Assembly: GCF_029714285.1 (NCBI RefSeq)
Contig: NZ_CP121662.1
Span: 682,001 to 746,000, forward strand
Direction: 5' to 3'
Source: Rhizobium sp. CB3090
Lineage (GTDB): Bacteria > Pseudomonadota > Alphaproteobacteria > Rhizobiales > Rhizobiaceae
DNA: 64,000 nucleotides
Of this stretch, positions 43,506 through 53,210 are shown in pieces. Each line of letters opens with the position of its first letter. The first letter of the stretch is position 1. The position numbers were made by a program, and so were the translations under genes. The notes under the pieces are model-generated. The model saw only the letters and a program-made list of their open reading frames with translations. It made no database searches and was not told the origin of the DNA.

Positions 43506-44624
43506 ATGAAGTCGCTTGGCGTCGGATTGATCGGAACCGGCTATATGGGCAAATGCCATGCGCTCGCTTGGAATGCGGTCAAGACCGTGTTCGGCGATGT
43601 GGAGCGCCCGCGCCTTGTGCATCTTGCGGAAGCCAATGCCGACCTGGCGAAAGCGCGGGGCGACGAATTCGGTTTCGAAAAGGCGACCGCCGACTGGCGC
43701 GCGCTGATCGCCGATCCCGAAGTCGATGTCGTCTCCGTCACCACGCCCAATCAGTTCCATCCGGAAATGGCGATCGCGGCGCTGGAAGCCGGCAAGCATG
43801 TCTGGTGCGAAAAGCCGATGGCGCCGGCTTATGCCGATGCCGAACGCATGTTGAGCGCCGCCAAAGCCTCCGGCAAGGTCGCCATCCTTGGCTACAATTA
43901 TATCCAGAACCCGGTGATGCGGCATATCAAGGCGCTGATCGGCGAAGGCGCGATCGGCGAGGTCAACCACGTCCGTGTCGAAATGGATGAAGATTTCATG
44001 GCCGATCCGGAGGGCTTCTTTTATTGGAAAAGCGAGCTTGCGAGCGGTTATGGCGCGCTCGACGATTTCGCCGTGCATCCGCTGTCGCTGCTCTGGTTCC
44101 TGTTCGGCCATGTCGAAGCTGTTATCACCGATATGGGGAAGCCCTATGCCGAACGTCCACTGAAGGACGGCGGGCGGCGCGCGGTCGAGAATCACGATCT
44201 CGCCAATGTGCTGATGCGGCTCGGTGGTGGCATTTCCGCTGTGCTGATGGCGAATCGCTCCGCCTGGGGCCGCAAGGGCCGTATCGCGCTGCAGATCTTC
44301 GGCTCGAAAGGCTCGATCGTCTATGACCAGGAGCGCATGAACGAATTCGAGCTCTATCAGGCGGATGGCAGGCAAACCGAGCAGGGCTTCCGCAGGATTC
44401 TCGCCGCACCGGCTCACCGGCCCTATGACCGGTTCATCCCGGCTCCTGGCCATGGACTCGGATTCAACGATCTGAAGATCATCGAATGCCGGGAGCTGAT
44501 CAGTGCCATTTCCGGCGATATGGCGTCCGTCGTAGGCTTCGCGGATGGCTTGCGCATCGAAAAATCGGTGCACGCGATGGCGCAATCGTTCCATGAACGT
44601 CGCTGGGTCGAGATATCGGCCTGA
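43506..44624 (+). CDS. Gfo/Idh/MocA family oxidoreductase of the inositol locus
   Basis: 372 residues from ATG at 43506, which has GGAGGA six bases upstream (an ATG at 43500 abuts that site). N-terminal Rossmann domain VGLIGTGYMGKCHALAW; the catalytic-type EKPMAPAYADAE carries the conserved EKP lysine. The C-terminal sheet domain holds SGYGALDDFAVHPLSLL. Probably an inositol-isomer or related sugar dehydrogenase (iolY-like in S. meliloti), from context. It is distinct from myo-inositol 2-dehydrogenase idhA, which is not in the window. Confidence 0.88.
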   Translation: MKSLGVGLIGTGYMGKCHALAWNAVKTVFGDVERPRLVHLAEANADLAKARGDEFGFEKATADWRALIADPEVDVVSVTTPNQFHPEMAIAALEAGKHVWCEKPMAPAYADAERMLSAAKASGKVAILGYNYIQNPVMRHIKALIGEGAIGEVNHVRVEMDEDFMADPEGFFYWKSELASGYGALDDFAVHPLSLLWFLFGHVEAVITDMGKPYAERPLKDGGRRAVENHDLANVLMRLGGGISAVLMANRSAWGRKGRIALQIFGSKGSIVYDQERMNEFELYQADGRQTEQGFRRILAAPAHRPYDRFIPAPGHGLGFNDLKIIECRELISAISGDMASVVGFADGLRIEKSVHAMAQSFHERRWVEISA

Positions 44625-44770
44625 GCGTTTGCCCTAATTTCCTCCCGATCTCTGGCGCAAGGTCAGCTATGATTGACGCTTGCAAGGGGAGGCGTTACCC
44701 CTGAAATCCATGAGAGCGTCGCCCTATATCAGGATAACGACCGCTATAATCATATAATGGAGTAAGAATC

Positions 44771-45988
44771 GTGACGGGCAGATTGGTCATTGTCGGGGCC
44801 GGACAGGCCGGTTTCGCGTTTGCCGCCAAATTGCGGACGCTTGGAGATTCGAGGCCGGTCACCATTATTGGCGCGGAGGAAAACCTTCCCTATCAGCGGC
44901 CGCCGCTGACCAAGAAATATCTTCTCGGCGAGATGGCCTTCGACCGGCTGCTGTTCCGCCCCGAGCATTGGTATTCCGAGAACAATGTCGAGATTCGTCT
45001 GTCTACCTGGGTCGAGCAGATCGACCGGGCGGCAAAGCAGGTAGTCATGCAGGACGGTTCGGCGCTGGCTTATGATGTGCTGGCGCTGGCGACCGGCGCC
45101 ACGCCGCGCCGCTTGCCGCCCTCCGTCGGAGGCGCGCTCGAAGGCGTCTATCTCGCCCGCGACAAGCGCGATGCCGACCAGCTTGCCAGCGAAATGCGCG
45201 CGGGCCGCCGTGTTCTCATCATCGGCGGCGGTTATATCGGCCTCGAAGCCGCGGCGGTTGCCCGCCACCGCGGCCTCGAAGTCACGCTTATCGAAATGGC
45301 CGACAGGATCCTGCAGCGCGTCGCCGCCAAGGAGACGGCCGACATCATGCGGGCGATCCACCGCAAACATGATGTCGTCATTCGCGAAAAGACCGGCCTC
45401 AAGCAGTTGATAGGCAAGAACGGCCATGTCGTCGCCGCCGAGCTGTCCGATGGCTCCACCATAGACGTCGATTTCGTGATCGTCGGTATCGGCGTTGCCC
45501 CGAATGACCGGTTGGCCAAGGAGGCAGGGCTGGAAGTTGGTAACGGCATCATAGTCGATTCGTTTGCCCGCACCTCCGATCCCTCGATCTTCGCCGTGGG
45601 CGATTGCGCCGAATTGCCTTGGAGCGACGGCCGCATCCGTCTCGAATCGGTACAGAACGCCGTCGACCAGGCCGAAGCCGCAGCCGGAATCATCGCCGGC
45701 GGCAACGAACCCTATGATCCGAAGCCATGGTTCTGGTCGGATCAATATGACGTGAAATTGCAGATCGCCGGCTTCAACCACGGCTACGACGAAACCCTTC
45801 TGCGCGCCGGCACCCGTGAAGGGTCGGCTTCGGTCTGGTATTTCAAAGAGGGCAGCTTCATCGCCGTCGATGCCATCAACGACGCAAAGGCCTATGTGAC
45901 CGGCAAGAAGCTGCTGGAAACCGGCACCAACCCGGCAAAGGCTGTCCTGGCCGACTCGGCCGCGGACCTTAAGCAGTTGCTGAGTTAA
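44771..45988 (+). CDS. FAD-dependent ferredoxin/rhodocoxin reductase-like oxidoreductase
   Basis: 405 residues from GTG at 44771, behind GGAGTAAG. Two dinucleotide folds: FAD site IVGAGQAGFAFAAKLRTLG at the N-terminus and NAD(P)H site VLIIGGGYIGLEAAAVARHR at ~residues 145-165, then IFAVGDCAELPW. Matches reductases that pass electrons from NAD(P)H to ferredoxins for P450s or dioxygenases. No partner ferredoxin or oxygenase is adjacent, so the electron acceptor is unknown. Confidence 0.9.
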   Translation: MTGRLVIVGAGQAGFAFAAKLRTLGDSRPVTIIGAEENLPYQRPPLTKKYLLGEMAFDRLLFRPEHWYSENNVEIRLSTWVEQIDRAAKQVVMQDGSALAYDVLALATGATPRRLPPSVGGALEGVYLARDKRDADQLASEMRAGRRVLIIGGGYIGLEAAAVARHRGLEVTLIEMADRILQRVAAKETADIMRAIHRKHDVVIREKTGLKQLIGKNGHVVAAELSDGSTIDVDFVIVGIGVAPNDRLAKEAGLEVGNGIIVDSFARTSDPSIFAVGDCAELPWSDGRIRLESVQNAVDQAEAAAGIIAGGNEPYDPKPWFWSDQYDVKLQIAGFNHGYDETLLRAGTREGSASVWYFKEGSFIAVDAINDAKAYVTGKKLLETGTNPAKAVLADSAADLKQLLS

Positions 45989-46116
45989 GAGGGAGCCGCA
46001 CGCCGGCTCTCGGGTTCCCTCTGCAGGATGCGCATATCGCCGAATGCAGGGAGAACGTGCATGGAGGCGAAAAAGCGCTTGCGTCGATAAATGAATGGCC
46101 GTATCAGGGCCGCACC

Positions 46117-46207
46117 GGAGAGGTGGCCGAGTGGTCGAAGGCGCTCCCCTGCTAAGGGAGTATACGTCAAAAGCGTATCGTGGGTTCGAATCCCATCTTC
46201 TCCGCCA
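46117..46207 (+). tRNA. tRNA-Ser (anticodon GCT)
   Basis: 91 bases with a 7-bp acceptor stem (GGAGAGG with CTTCTCC), D arm GGCCGAGTGGTC, anticodon loop CTGCTAA giving anticodon GCT, a long class II variable arm (TATACGTCAAAAGCGTAT), T arm GGGTTCGAATCCC, and an encoded 3' CCA. Confidence 0.96.
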
Positions 46208-47209
46208 TCAACTCATACCGAAGACATAGGTAACGGTTCGTCCCTGAGGCATGGGTGACAACGAATTGCCGATGGTTTGCAGGGCCCTCCGCTTCAAACC
46301 GATATGGCCCGGATCGTAGGGCATGAACGCACCGGCTGTTCCGACCGATTCGTCTGCGCCTCCAGCCCTCGCTCTTGGAATGATTGACGATCTTGCAGCC
46401 GGTCTTGCGCGAGATAATGAGCTTTCGGCACTCGCCGCTCACGCCTTCACCCTCCAGTACATGGTCGACGAATCGAAGACGTTCCTCCATCACCGAAATC
46501 TCTCTCCGCCACATCAACACCTCTCGCTCGACGCGGAAAGTGTTACCCATGTCTCCGGTTATTACGCCCACCTACCGCCAGGTTAGGCTACTCCGCCGCT
46601 GGGCACTCTACAGAACAATCCCTCCAAATTGATGATGCGAAGTAGGGCATCTCTGAACTTCGTCCGCAACCGATTCTCTTTTGTCATTCCGCTGCAATCT
46701 TGTTGGCGGATAACTGTTAATGCCGATTCTTGATCGAATCGGCCGCAGCAGAATCACCGTCTCGCGATTCCGTGCTGAAGCGGCGAAGGTGGATTTGCTC
46801 GTTCGGCACGGTTGATGGCTGTCCCGGCGGATGTCGAAAATGGCGAACAACACGTCGCGGCAGCCATGGATTTGCCCTGGAACGGCCACTGTGATGGCCT
46901 GCCCGCTCCCTACCTTTTCATTTAAAAGCGGCCTGTAAGTGCTGGTGCCTTAAGGGCTTTCTTAACAAACTATAAACAAATCCGCGGCCTGCATCGTGGA
47001 CTTGTGTCCTTTCGGCAACAGGAATAACGGAAGGCTCATGCAAATCCCTCTTTCCGGCAAGATGTAGATTGCGTGACAGTTCGCGTCTTGTATTTTCAAT
47101 CTCGGAAGCGAGGGCGATTGATCGTCCACTTCTTGAAACACGAGGATGGGGCAGGGAATGCCTTCGGGTAGTTCTCATTCTCGATTGAAACTTTGACTGG
47201 AGGTCAATA
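46208..47209. other. Low-coding region between tRNA-Ser and the porins
   Basis: About 1 kb with no intact gene. It holds a transposase remnant (46290-46514, minus) and, from ~46900, the promoter region of the first porin. A GTGACAGTT shared with the second porin's upstream region lies at 47073. The base composition between 46600 and 46900 is not coding-like; it may be decayed mobile DNA. Confidence 0.5.
46290..46514 (-). pseudogene. Remnant of an IS481/IS3-type transposase N-terminus
   Basis: The translated segment MWRREISVMEERLRFVDHVL, then GECRKLIISRKTGCKIVNHS and KSEGW, lines up with the N-terminal helix-turn-helix of IS481/IS3-type transposases (pattern ELCR.FGISRKTGYK). Only about 75 residues remain, with degraded positions and no catalytic DDE domain. 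I could not find terminal inverted repeats. It ends about 80 bases from the tRNA-Ser 3' end. Confidence 0.55.
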
Positions 47210-48271
47210 ATGAACATCAAGAGCCTTCTTCTCGGCTCCGCTGCTGCGCTTGTAGCAGTTTCCGGTGCTCGCGCGGCTGACGCTGTTGTTGCCGCTGAGC
47301 CGGAGCCGCTCGAATACGTTCGCATCTGCGACGCATACGGCGCAGGCTACTTCTTCATTCCGGGCACCGAAACCTGCCTCAAGATCGGCGGCAAGGTTCG
47401 TACGGAAGGTGAATGGTACGACGCTTACAACCCGAACAATGTTCGTGGCACGCTCTGGCATACCCGCGCTGAGCTGAACGTCGAAACCGCGACCGACACC
47501 GAATACGGTCCGCTGAAGACGAACACCATCCTTCGTTGGGATTGGCAGGAAGGCGGCTCCACGAGCACGAACCTTCTGTGGTCGTACATCAGCCTCGGCG
47601 GCTTCAGCGTTGGTAAGCAGGACTCCTGGTTCAACCAGTTCACTGGTTACGCCGGCGACGTCATCAACGACGACGTGGTCTATGATGGCCCGTACGAACT
47701 CAACCAGATCACCTACAACTATGATGCCGGCAACGGCTTCACGGCTGTGATCTCGTTGGAAGACAGCAACTCCGGCGTTGGCGCAACCGGCTCTAACGGC
47801 GAAGACAGCTCGGATCACTACGCTCCGGACGTCGTTGCCGGTGCTGGCTACAAGGCTGGCGCATGGTCCTTCAAGGTCGTCGGTGGTTATGACTCCATCG
47901 TCGAAGAAGGCGCCATCAAGGCTCGTGTCGACGCTGACTTCGGCGCCTTCTCGGCCTTCTTGATGGGCGGCTGGAACACGGACGGCGACAAGCTGAACAA
48001 GTATGCTGGCTCGAACGGTGGCGGCGACGCTGCTGGCATCGGCTGGGGCGACTGGGCAGTTTGGGGCGGCGTTGGCGTTCCGATCAACGAAAAGCTGAAG
48101 TGGAACCTGCAGCTCGCCTACACCGACTCGAAGATCTTTGCCGCTACGACGAACCTCAAGTTCAACCCGGTCAAGAACCTGCTCATCGAGCCGGAAGTAT
48201 CTTACACCAACTGGGATTCGATCAACGAAGATCAGTGGGCTGGTATCCTCCGCTTCGAGCGCACTTTCTAA
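47210..48271 (+). CDS. ropA: RopA-type outer membrane porin (copy 1)
   Basis: 353 residues. Signal peptide MNIKSLLLGSAAALVAVSGA cleaved near ARA; the mature part begins ADAVVAAEPEPLEYVRICDA with the two conserved cysteines of the Porin_2 family (ICDAYG, ETCLKIGGKVR). Alternating beta strands end in the C-terminal phenylalanine used for outer membrane insertion. General trimeric porin of rhizobia. ATG follows CTGGAGG. Codon use is strongly biased, as for very highly expressed genes. Tandem with copy 2. Confidence 0.94.
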   Translation: MNIKSLLLGSAAALVAVSGARAADAVVAAEPEPLEYVRICDAYGAGYFFIPGTETCLKIGGKVRTEGEWYDAYNPNNVRGTLWHTRAELNVETATDTEYGPLKTNTILRWDWQEGGSTSTNLLWSYISLGGFSVGKQDSWFNQFTGYAGDVINDDVVYDGPYELNQITYNYDAGNGFTAVISLEDSNSGVGATGSNGEDSSDHYAPDVVAGAGYKAGAWSFKVVGGYDSIVEEGAIKARVDADFGAFSAFLMGGWNTDGDKLNKYAGSNGGGDAAGIGWGDWAVWGGVGVPINEKLKWNLQLAYTDSKIFAATTNLKFNPVKNLLIEPEVSYTNWDSINEDQWAGILRFERTF

Positions 48272-48316
48272 TCTGATTTGACCTCGGTCATGATCTGATT
48301 GTCACATTCGTGACGA

Positions 48317-48346
48317 AAAGCCCGGCTTTCGAGCCGGGCTTTTTGC
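48317..48346 (+). terminator. Intrinsic terminator of porin copy 1
   Basis: AAAGCCCGGCT-TTCG-AGCCGGGCTTTTT, a strong stem with T tract, 45 bases past the stop. Confidence 0.92.
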
Positions 48347-48500
48347 ATTTCGGGACACACGATCTGAGGGCCTCCAATACCGGAAAGACATCGACCTTTA
48401 TTTCCAAAATTTATAACATTCTAATTAAGTATAGATGCTTTAAATTTGAGCGCCTTCGAAAGTAACACCAAGTAGAGTTCTACTTTAGAGCGCAGCAACT

Positions 48501-48559
48501 ATGTGACAGTTTTGCGACGTGATTTTTGTGCAACGCAAAATTCGAAACCATTGTCACAT
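48501..48559. promoter_or_regulatory. Nested inverted repeats upstream of porin copy 2
   Basis: ATGTGACA (48501-48508) pairs with TGTCACAT (48552-48559) and TTTTGCG (48510-48516) with CGCAAAA (48534-48540). The left arm includes GTGACAGTT, which also occurs 137 bases upstream of copy 1. Confidence 0.45.
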
Positions 48560-48745
48560 ATGATTATAGTTTGTCTTTGATATTGCTCTGAAAAATTTGA
48601 TCTGTAGGTTCGCAACCCGGAAGCAAGGCTTATCGTCTTGGTTCTCCCAGATCAGGGGTCAACTTTGAACACAGGGGTGGGGTAAGGCACGTCGTTTTTC
48701 GGCGCGAATTCTCATGCCTAATCGATATTTAGAACTGGAGTTATT

Positions 48746-49813
48746 ATGAACATCAAGAGCCTTCTTCTCGGCTCCGCTGCTGCGCTGGCAGCAGTTTCCG
48801 GTGCTCATGCAGCCGATGCCGTCGTTGCTGCCGAGCCGGAGCCGCTTGAATACGTTCGCATCTGCGACGCTTATGGCGCTGGCTACTTCTTCATTCCGGG
48901 CACCGAAACCTGCCTCAAGATCGGCGGCCGCGTTCGTACGGAAGGTGGTTGGTACAACGCTTACAAGGCTGGCCAGGACGCAGGCGCCCGCGGCACCTAT
49001 TGGCATACTCGTGCCGAACTCTCCGTAGATACCGCCACCGACACCGAATATGGTCCGCTGAAGACGGATACGGTTCTCCGTTGGGACTGGCAGGAAGGCG
49101 GCTCGACGGCGACGAAGCTCCTCTGGGCGAATATCAGCCTCGGCGGTTTCCTGGTCGGCAAGAACGATTCGGTTTACTCGAGCTTCCTCGGCTATGCCGG
49201 CGACGTTATCAACGACGACGTGATCGAGTACGGTATCAACGGCACCGATGAACTGAACCAGATTACCTATAAATATGATGCGGGCAACGGCTTCACGGCA
49301 GTGATCTCGTTGGAAGACAGCAACTCCGGCACCGGCGCAACCGGTGCGAACGGCGAAAACAGCTCCGATCACTATGCACCTGACGTCGTTGCCGGTGCTG
49401 GTTACAAGGCCGGCGCATGGCAGTTCCGCGTAGTCGGCGGTTATGATTCCATCGTCGAAGAAGGCGCCATCAAGGCTCGTGTCGATGCTGACTTCGGCGT
49501 TCTGTCTGCCTTCGTTATGGGCGGCTGGAACACGGATGGCGACAAGCTCAATAAGTATGCCGGTGCTGGCGGTGCTGGTCTCGGCTGGGGCGACTGGGCA
49601 GTTTGGGGCGGCATTGGCGTTCCGATCAACGACAAGCTGAAGTGGAACGTTCAGGTTTCTTACGACGACCTGAAGACTTTCGCAGCCACGACCAACATCA
49701 AGTGGAACCCGGTGAAGAACCTGCTGATCGAGCCGGAAGTCACCTACGTCAACTACGATGCGGTCAACAAGGACACCTGGGCCGGCATCCTGCGCTTCCA
49801 GCGTAACTTCTAA
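48746..49813 (+). CDS. ropA: RopA-type outer membrane porin (copy 2)
   Basis: 355 residues, close paralogue of copy 1: signal peptide nearly identical, mature N-terminus identical, differences concentrated in loop-like segments (for example VYSSFLGYAGDVINDDVIEY). C-terminal phenylalanine present. ATG follows CTGGAG. Separate promoter region and terminator, so the two copies can be regulated independently. Confidence 0.94.
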   Translation: MNIKSLLLGSAAALAAVSGAHAADAVVAAEPEPLEYVRICDAYGAGYFFIPGTETCLKIGGRVRTEGGWYNAYKAGQDAGARGTYWHTRAELSVDTATDTEYGPLKTDTVLRWDWQEGGSTATKLLWANISLGGFLVGKNDSVYSSFLGYAGDVINDDVIEYGINGTDELNQITYKYDAGNGFTAVISLEDSNSGTGATGANGENSSDHYAPDVVAGAGYKAGAWQFRVVGGYDSIVEEGAIKARVDADFGVLSAFVMGGWNTDGDKLNKYAGAGGAGLGWGDWAVWGGIGVPINDKLKWNVQVSYDDLKTFAATTNIKWNPVKNLLIEPEVTYVNYDAVNKDTWAGILRFQRNF

Positions 49814-49857
49814 TAAAGAAGTCCGCTCACTGATCTGACCTCCGATCAGAAGGGATT

Positions 49858-49892
49858 GGCCCGGTTTTCCCAATCGGGCCTTTCCTTTTTTG
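49858..49892 (+). terminator. Intrinsic terminator of porin copy 2
   Basis: GGCCCG / CGGGCC stem (49858-49880) followed by TTTCCTTTTTT. Confidence 0.85.
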
Positions 49893-49963
49893 CGTTTCAG
49901 CTCTCTGAATTCTAAAACTGCAGCGACCTTTCTGCGTTCAAATTGAACGTAGCGCTCTGGAAT

Positions 49964-50854
49964 TCAAATCGTGGCAAGGAAATGCCGAATCGCGGCCGGA
50001 ATATCTCCGAGGTGCAGAATCGGAGCATGTCCCTGGCCGACGGCAATCTTCACCCTCATGCCGGGATGCCGCCTTGCCATCTCTTCGATACTGGCCGTCG
50101 TCAGCAGTTTCGAATTCTCCCCGCGAATCACCATCAAGGGAATTTTCTGAAACGATTCGAATTGCGGCCAGAGATCCGGCAGCGGCGCTTCAAGGTCGAG
50201 TGACTTCATCTGTGCGGCAATAGCGGGATCGAAATCCGCAATGATTTTTCCATCTCTGTACGTATAGATCGCCTGCGCCATGTCGCGCCAATCGTCTGCC
50301 GTCAGCGCCGTGAAAGCGTCGCCATGATTTTCCCTCAGAATCTCGACAGCCTCGTTCCAATCGGCCGGCCTCCTGTCACGATTCAGATAGTCTCGGATGT
50401 TGCCGAGCCCTTCTTTTTCCAGAACGGGACCGATGTCGTTGAGAATGACAGCCTTCAGGATATCGGGATGGCTTGCGGCCAGCAGATGCAGGACGAGGCC
50501 GCCGCGCGACGTGCCGATGAAAACGGCCTTCGATATATTCAGCGTGGCGCAGGTCGCGAGCACATCCTGGGCCTCGACGGCGAGATTGTAGTGGCTCTTG
50601 TCATCGTCCCAGGCCGACAAACCTCGTCCCCGGGCATCGAGCGTAATCACTCTGCGCGGTTTCACCGGATCTCGCGACAGAAGCAGCGCCAAATCGTGAA
50701 AATCCCGGGAATTGCGGGTCAGACCCGGCAAGCAGACGATCGGCGACAGGCTTGAGCTCGACGATTCGCCACCGTAATCGCGTGCGTGGAGCCTCAGCCC
50801 GTCCGGCGCCGGGATTGTTCTGCTGACAAAGCCGCTCTCATCGTCATTGCGCAT
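49964..50854 (-). CDS. Alpha/beta hydrolase
   Basis: 296 residues. Classical fold: strand and oxyanion region IVCLPGLTRNSRDF, nucleophile elbow FIGTSRGGLVLHLLA (GTSRG, Ser nucleophile), and the C-terminal His in GQGHAPIL. Resembles haloperoxidase- and lactonase-like hydrolases; the substrate cannot be stated. No signal peptide. RBS GAGGG before ATG at 50854. Confidence 0.9.
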   Translation of the reverse strand: MRNDDESGFVSRTIPAPDGLRLHARDYGGESSSSSLSPIVCLPGLTRNSRDFHDLALLLSRDPVKPRRVITLDARGRGLSAWDDDKSHYNLAVEAQDVLATCATLNISKAVFIGTSRGGLVLHLLAASHPDILKAVILNDIGPVLEKEGLGNIRDYLNRDRRPADWNEAVEILRENHGDAFTALTADDWRDMAQAIYTYRDGKIIADFDPAIAAQMKSLDLEAPLPDLWPQFESFQKIPLMVIRGENSKLLTTASIEEMARRHPGMRVKIAVGQGHAPILHLGDIPAAIRHFLATI

Positions 50855-50937
50855 GGATAGCCCTCATGGGTGGCGTTTCACGAGGGATGTAACGCGATTT
50901 TGTCGTTCTGAACAATCGCGTTGCGTCGGTGCAGAGC

Positions 50938-53004
50938 TTAGCCGCGTCCGTAGATCAGATCGTGTTCGATATCGGTCTTCTGCCCAAGCCGAGCCTTGTA
51001 GACCTGATAGTTCTCCATGACGCGCTGGACGTAGTTGCGCGTTTCGGGGAAGGGGATGCGCTCGATCCAGTCGACGACATCGTCGATCGATTTGCCACGC
51101 GGATCGCCATAGCGGTTGATCCACTCCGGAACCTTGTTCGGGCCGGCATTGTAGGCAATGAAGGTCAGAATGTAGGAGCCGCCGAAGGCATCGATCTGCT
51201 CGCCGAGGTAATGGGCTCCAAGCGTCGCGTTGTAGCCGGCATCCTGCGTCAGCTTGTCCGCCGAATAGGCCATGCCATGACGGCCGGCGACGGCCTTGGC
51301 CGTCTTCGGCAGAAGCTGCAGCAGACCGCGCGCGTTGGCAGACGAGATTGCTGCCGGGTTGAAGGCGCTCTCTTGCCGGGCGATGGCATAGGCGAGCGCC
51401 TTGCCGGAACCGGAAATATTGGCACTGTCCGGAATGACGCCGATCGGGAAGGCAAGGGCTGCAACATCGACGCCGCGGCCATAAGCGATCTTGCCGACCT
51501 GCAAGGAAAGCTGGTGATTGCCGGAGCGCTCGGCCCGTGCCGCCAGCATGGCGATCTCGCCGGGGCTCTGCAATTGTCTTGCCAGCGCCCGATAAAGGGC
51601 GTCGGCCCGCCAGCCGTGTCCTGCCGCTTCGAGATGCGCGATGGCCTGTACCGCTTCTCGGGATTGGAAACGCTCCCGGTCATCGGTCGTCGGCGAGGGG
51701 TAGGTGACGTTCAGCGTCCGGCGGCCTAATTTTTCGGCTGCGAGCTGGCCGTAGAACGTGCTCGGGTAGGACGCTGCCTTGGTATAGAAATCCGCCGCCT
51801 TGCCGGGGCCGCCGGCTTCAGCGGAGCGGCCGAGCCAATACCAGGCGCGAGACAGCGAGATCGGACCGTTCGATACCTGCAGGATTTTACGAAAATGCGT
51901 TTCGGCCGTCGCTCCGTCCTGCAGTCCGCGTAGTGCATACCAGCCGGCATGGAATTCCGCCTCGCCGACATCCTGCGCACTCTCTGCGACGCTGGCGTCG
52001 ACGATGCGATACGCGGTTTTGAATTCGCCCTGATCCACCAGGCCGCGGCTGACGATGCGCTGCTCGTCCCACCATTGGCTGGCATTGACGAGTACGCTGC
52101 GGTCGCGCGGCATTTGCATCAGAAGATTGGCGGCATCGTCAAATTTGTCCTGGCGGCGCAGATTCTCGATCCGCATGAAAAGATAGGCGGGGTCCTTGCG
52201 CCATTGCGAATCGATATTGGCAAGCAAAGTTCCGGCATTGGCGGAATGATTGTTGACGGCTGCCCAGGCCTTGTAGAGCGATTGCGCCCGGCCGAGGTCG
52301 CCGAAACGCTTGGCCTGTGCGGTGCGGCCGCGATAAAGCAGATAGTCCATCCGCGCCTTGTGATCGGCCGGCGACAGAAGGCTGGAGAATTCGGCAAGGA
52401 TCTTGTCTTCGAAGGACTTGTCGAGCCCCTCGTTGCGCCAGACCTTGCGGATGAGCTTGGCAGCTTGCGCGGTCGCGCCGCGCGAAACTAGCGCGCGCGA
52501 CAGGATGACTGCGCCTTCCGGCGTTTCCGGCTGCGTATTGCCAAAGGCGGCAAGCACTTGATCGGCGGGGGGATTTTCAGCGTAAATCGCGCGTTCGGAA
52601 TTGCCGCGCAGGCTGGCGAGACCCGGCCAACCGGCGAGCTCACGCGCTGCTGCGGCGATTTCGCCGGAGGGAACGCCGGGCTGGCCGGAGGTAGCGATTG
52701 CCCAGGTCAGAATGTGGCGGTCGAGCGTACCCTGGCCCATGCTGTTGCGGATGGCGAGCGCCTGCATCGGGTTCTTGCCGGTGAGGGCATCGAGACCGGC
52801 TTTCAGGTCGCCGCTGACGGGGGCTATCGCGGAGCCGCGCGGAATAGATCCGGTATTCAACGGATCGGGCACGGTCATCGCTACGTCAGTCGTGTCAGGG
52901 ATTGTTGTCTGTTCGCCGGGAAGCTGTGAGGCAAAAGTGCTCCACGCGACCGCCATGCCCATAGCGGTCAAGATCATGACGGGTCTTTTCATTCGGCTAC
53001 TCAC
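50938..53004 (-). CDS. Soluble lytic murein transglycosylase (Slt-like)
   Basis: 684-688 residues; start either GTG at 53004 or ATG at 52992 (neither has ideal RBS spacing). N-terminal export signal (RPVMILTAMGMAVAWSTFAS), a long helical superhelix (~residues 90-480), and a C-terminal lysozyme-like domain: catalytic Glu in IARQESAFNPAAI, then GLLQLLPKTAK and FIAYNAGPNKVPEW. Cleaves peptidoglycan glycan strands in the periplasm with 1,6-anhydro product. Divergent from dapA. Confidence 0.92.
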   Translation of the reverse strand: MSSRMKRPVMILTAMGMAVAWSTFASQLPGEQTTIPDTTDVAMTVPDPLNTGSIPRGSAIAPVSGDLKAGLDALTGKNPMQALAIRNSMGQGTLDRHILTWAIATSGQPGVPSGEIAAAARELAGWPGLASLRGNSERAIYAENPPADQVLAAFGNTQPETPEGAVILSRALVSRGATAQAAKLIRKVWRNEGLDKSFEDKILAEFSSLLSPADHKARMDYLLYRGRTAQAKRFGDLGRAQSLYKAWAAVNNHSANAGTLLANIDSQWRKDPAYLFMRIENLRRQDKFDDAANLLMQMPRDRSVLVNASQWWDEQRIVSRGLVDQGEFKTAYRIVDASVAESAQDVGEAEFHAGWYALRGLQDGATAETHFRKILQVSNGPISLSRAWYWLGRSAEAGGPGKAADFYTKAASYPSTFYGQLAAEKLGRRTLNVTYPSPTTDDRERFQSREAVQAIAHLEAAGHGWRADALYRALARQLQSPGEIAMLAARAERSGNHQLSLQVGKIAYGRGVDVAALAFPIGVIPDSANISGSGKALAYAIARQESAFNPAAISSANARGLLQLLPKTAKAVAGRHGMAYSADKLTQDAGYNATLGAHYLGEQIDAFGGSYILTFIAYNAGPNKVPEWINRYGDPRGKSIDDVVDWIERIPFPETRNYVQRVMENYQVYKARLGQKTDIEHDLIYGRG

Positions 53005-53210
53005 AACAAAAAACAGGCCCCCTCCATTTGCCGAAGTTTATATTAACGAAACCTTAGCGTTGGCCCGAATTTCAATCAATTATGATATCGGAAACTGCCC
53101 TTTACCATCGAAAGCGCGCTTGTCGCCGTCAAGTGAGCGCTTTATGGTGCGCGGATTCATAACCATGGATTGCGGCTGAAGCATGAAAGCGGCGCCGCGA
53201 GGAGACTTGC

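Larger units (their letters stand above)
48272..48745. other. Long AT-rich region between the porin genes
   Basis: 474 bases: a terminator at 48317, then AT-rich DNA with nested inverted repeats at 48501-48559 and presumably the copy-2 promoter and a long leader. No gene recognised. Confidence 0.55.

Noticed and set aside
44625..44770. Hairpin-like AGGGG ... CCCCT before the ferredoxin-reductase gene as a riboswitch
   Set aside because: I could not match TPP, FMN, cobalamin or SAM-II core sequences; the hairpin is too small to support the call.
46167..46290. Minus-strand protein end MAEKMGFEPTIRF across the tRNA
   Set aside because: This is the familiar off-target translation of a tRNA-Ser gene, not a coding sequence; only the upstream part resembles a transposase.
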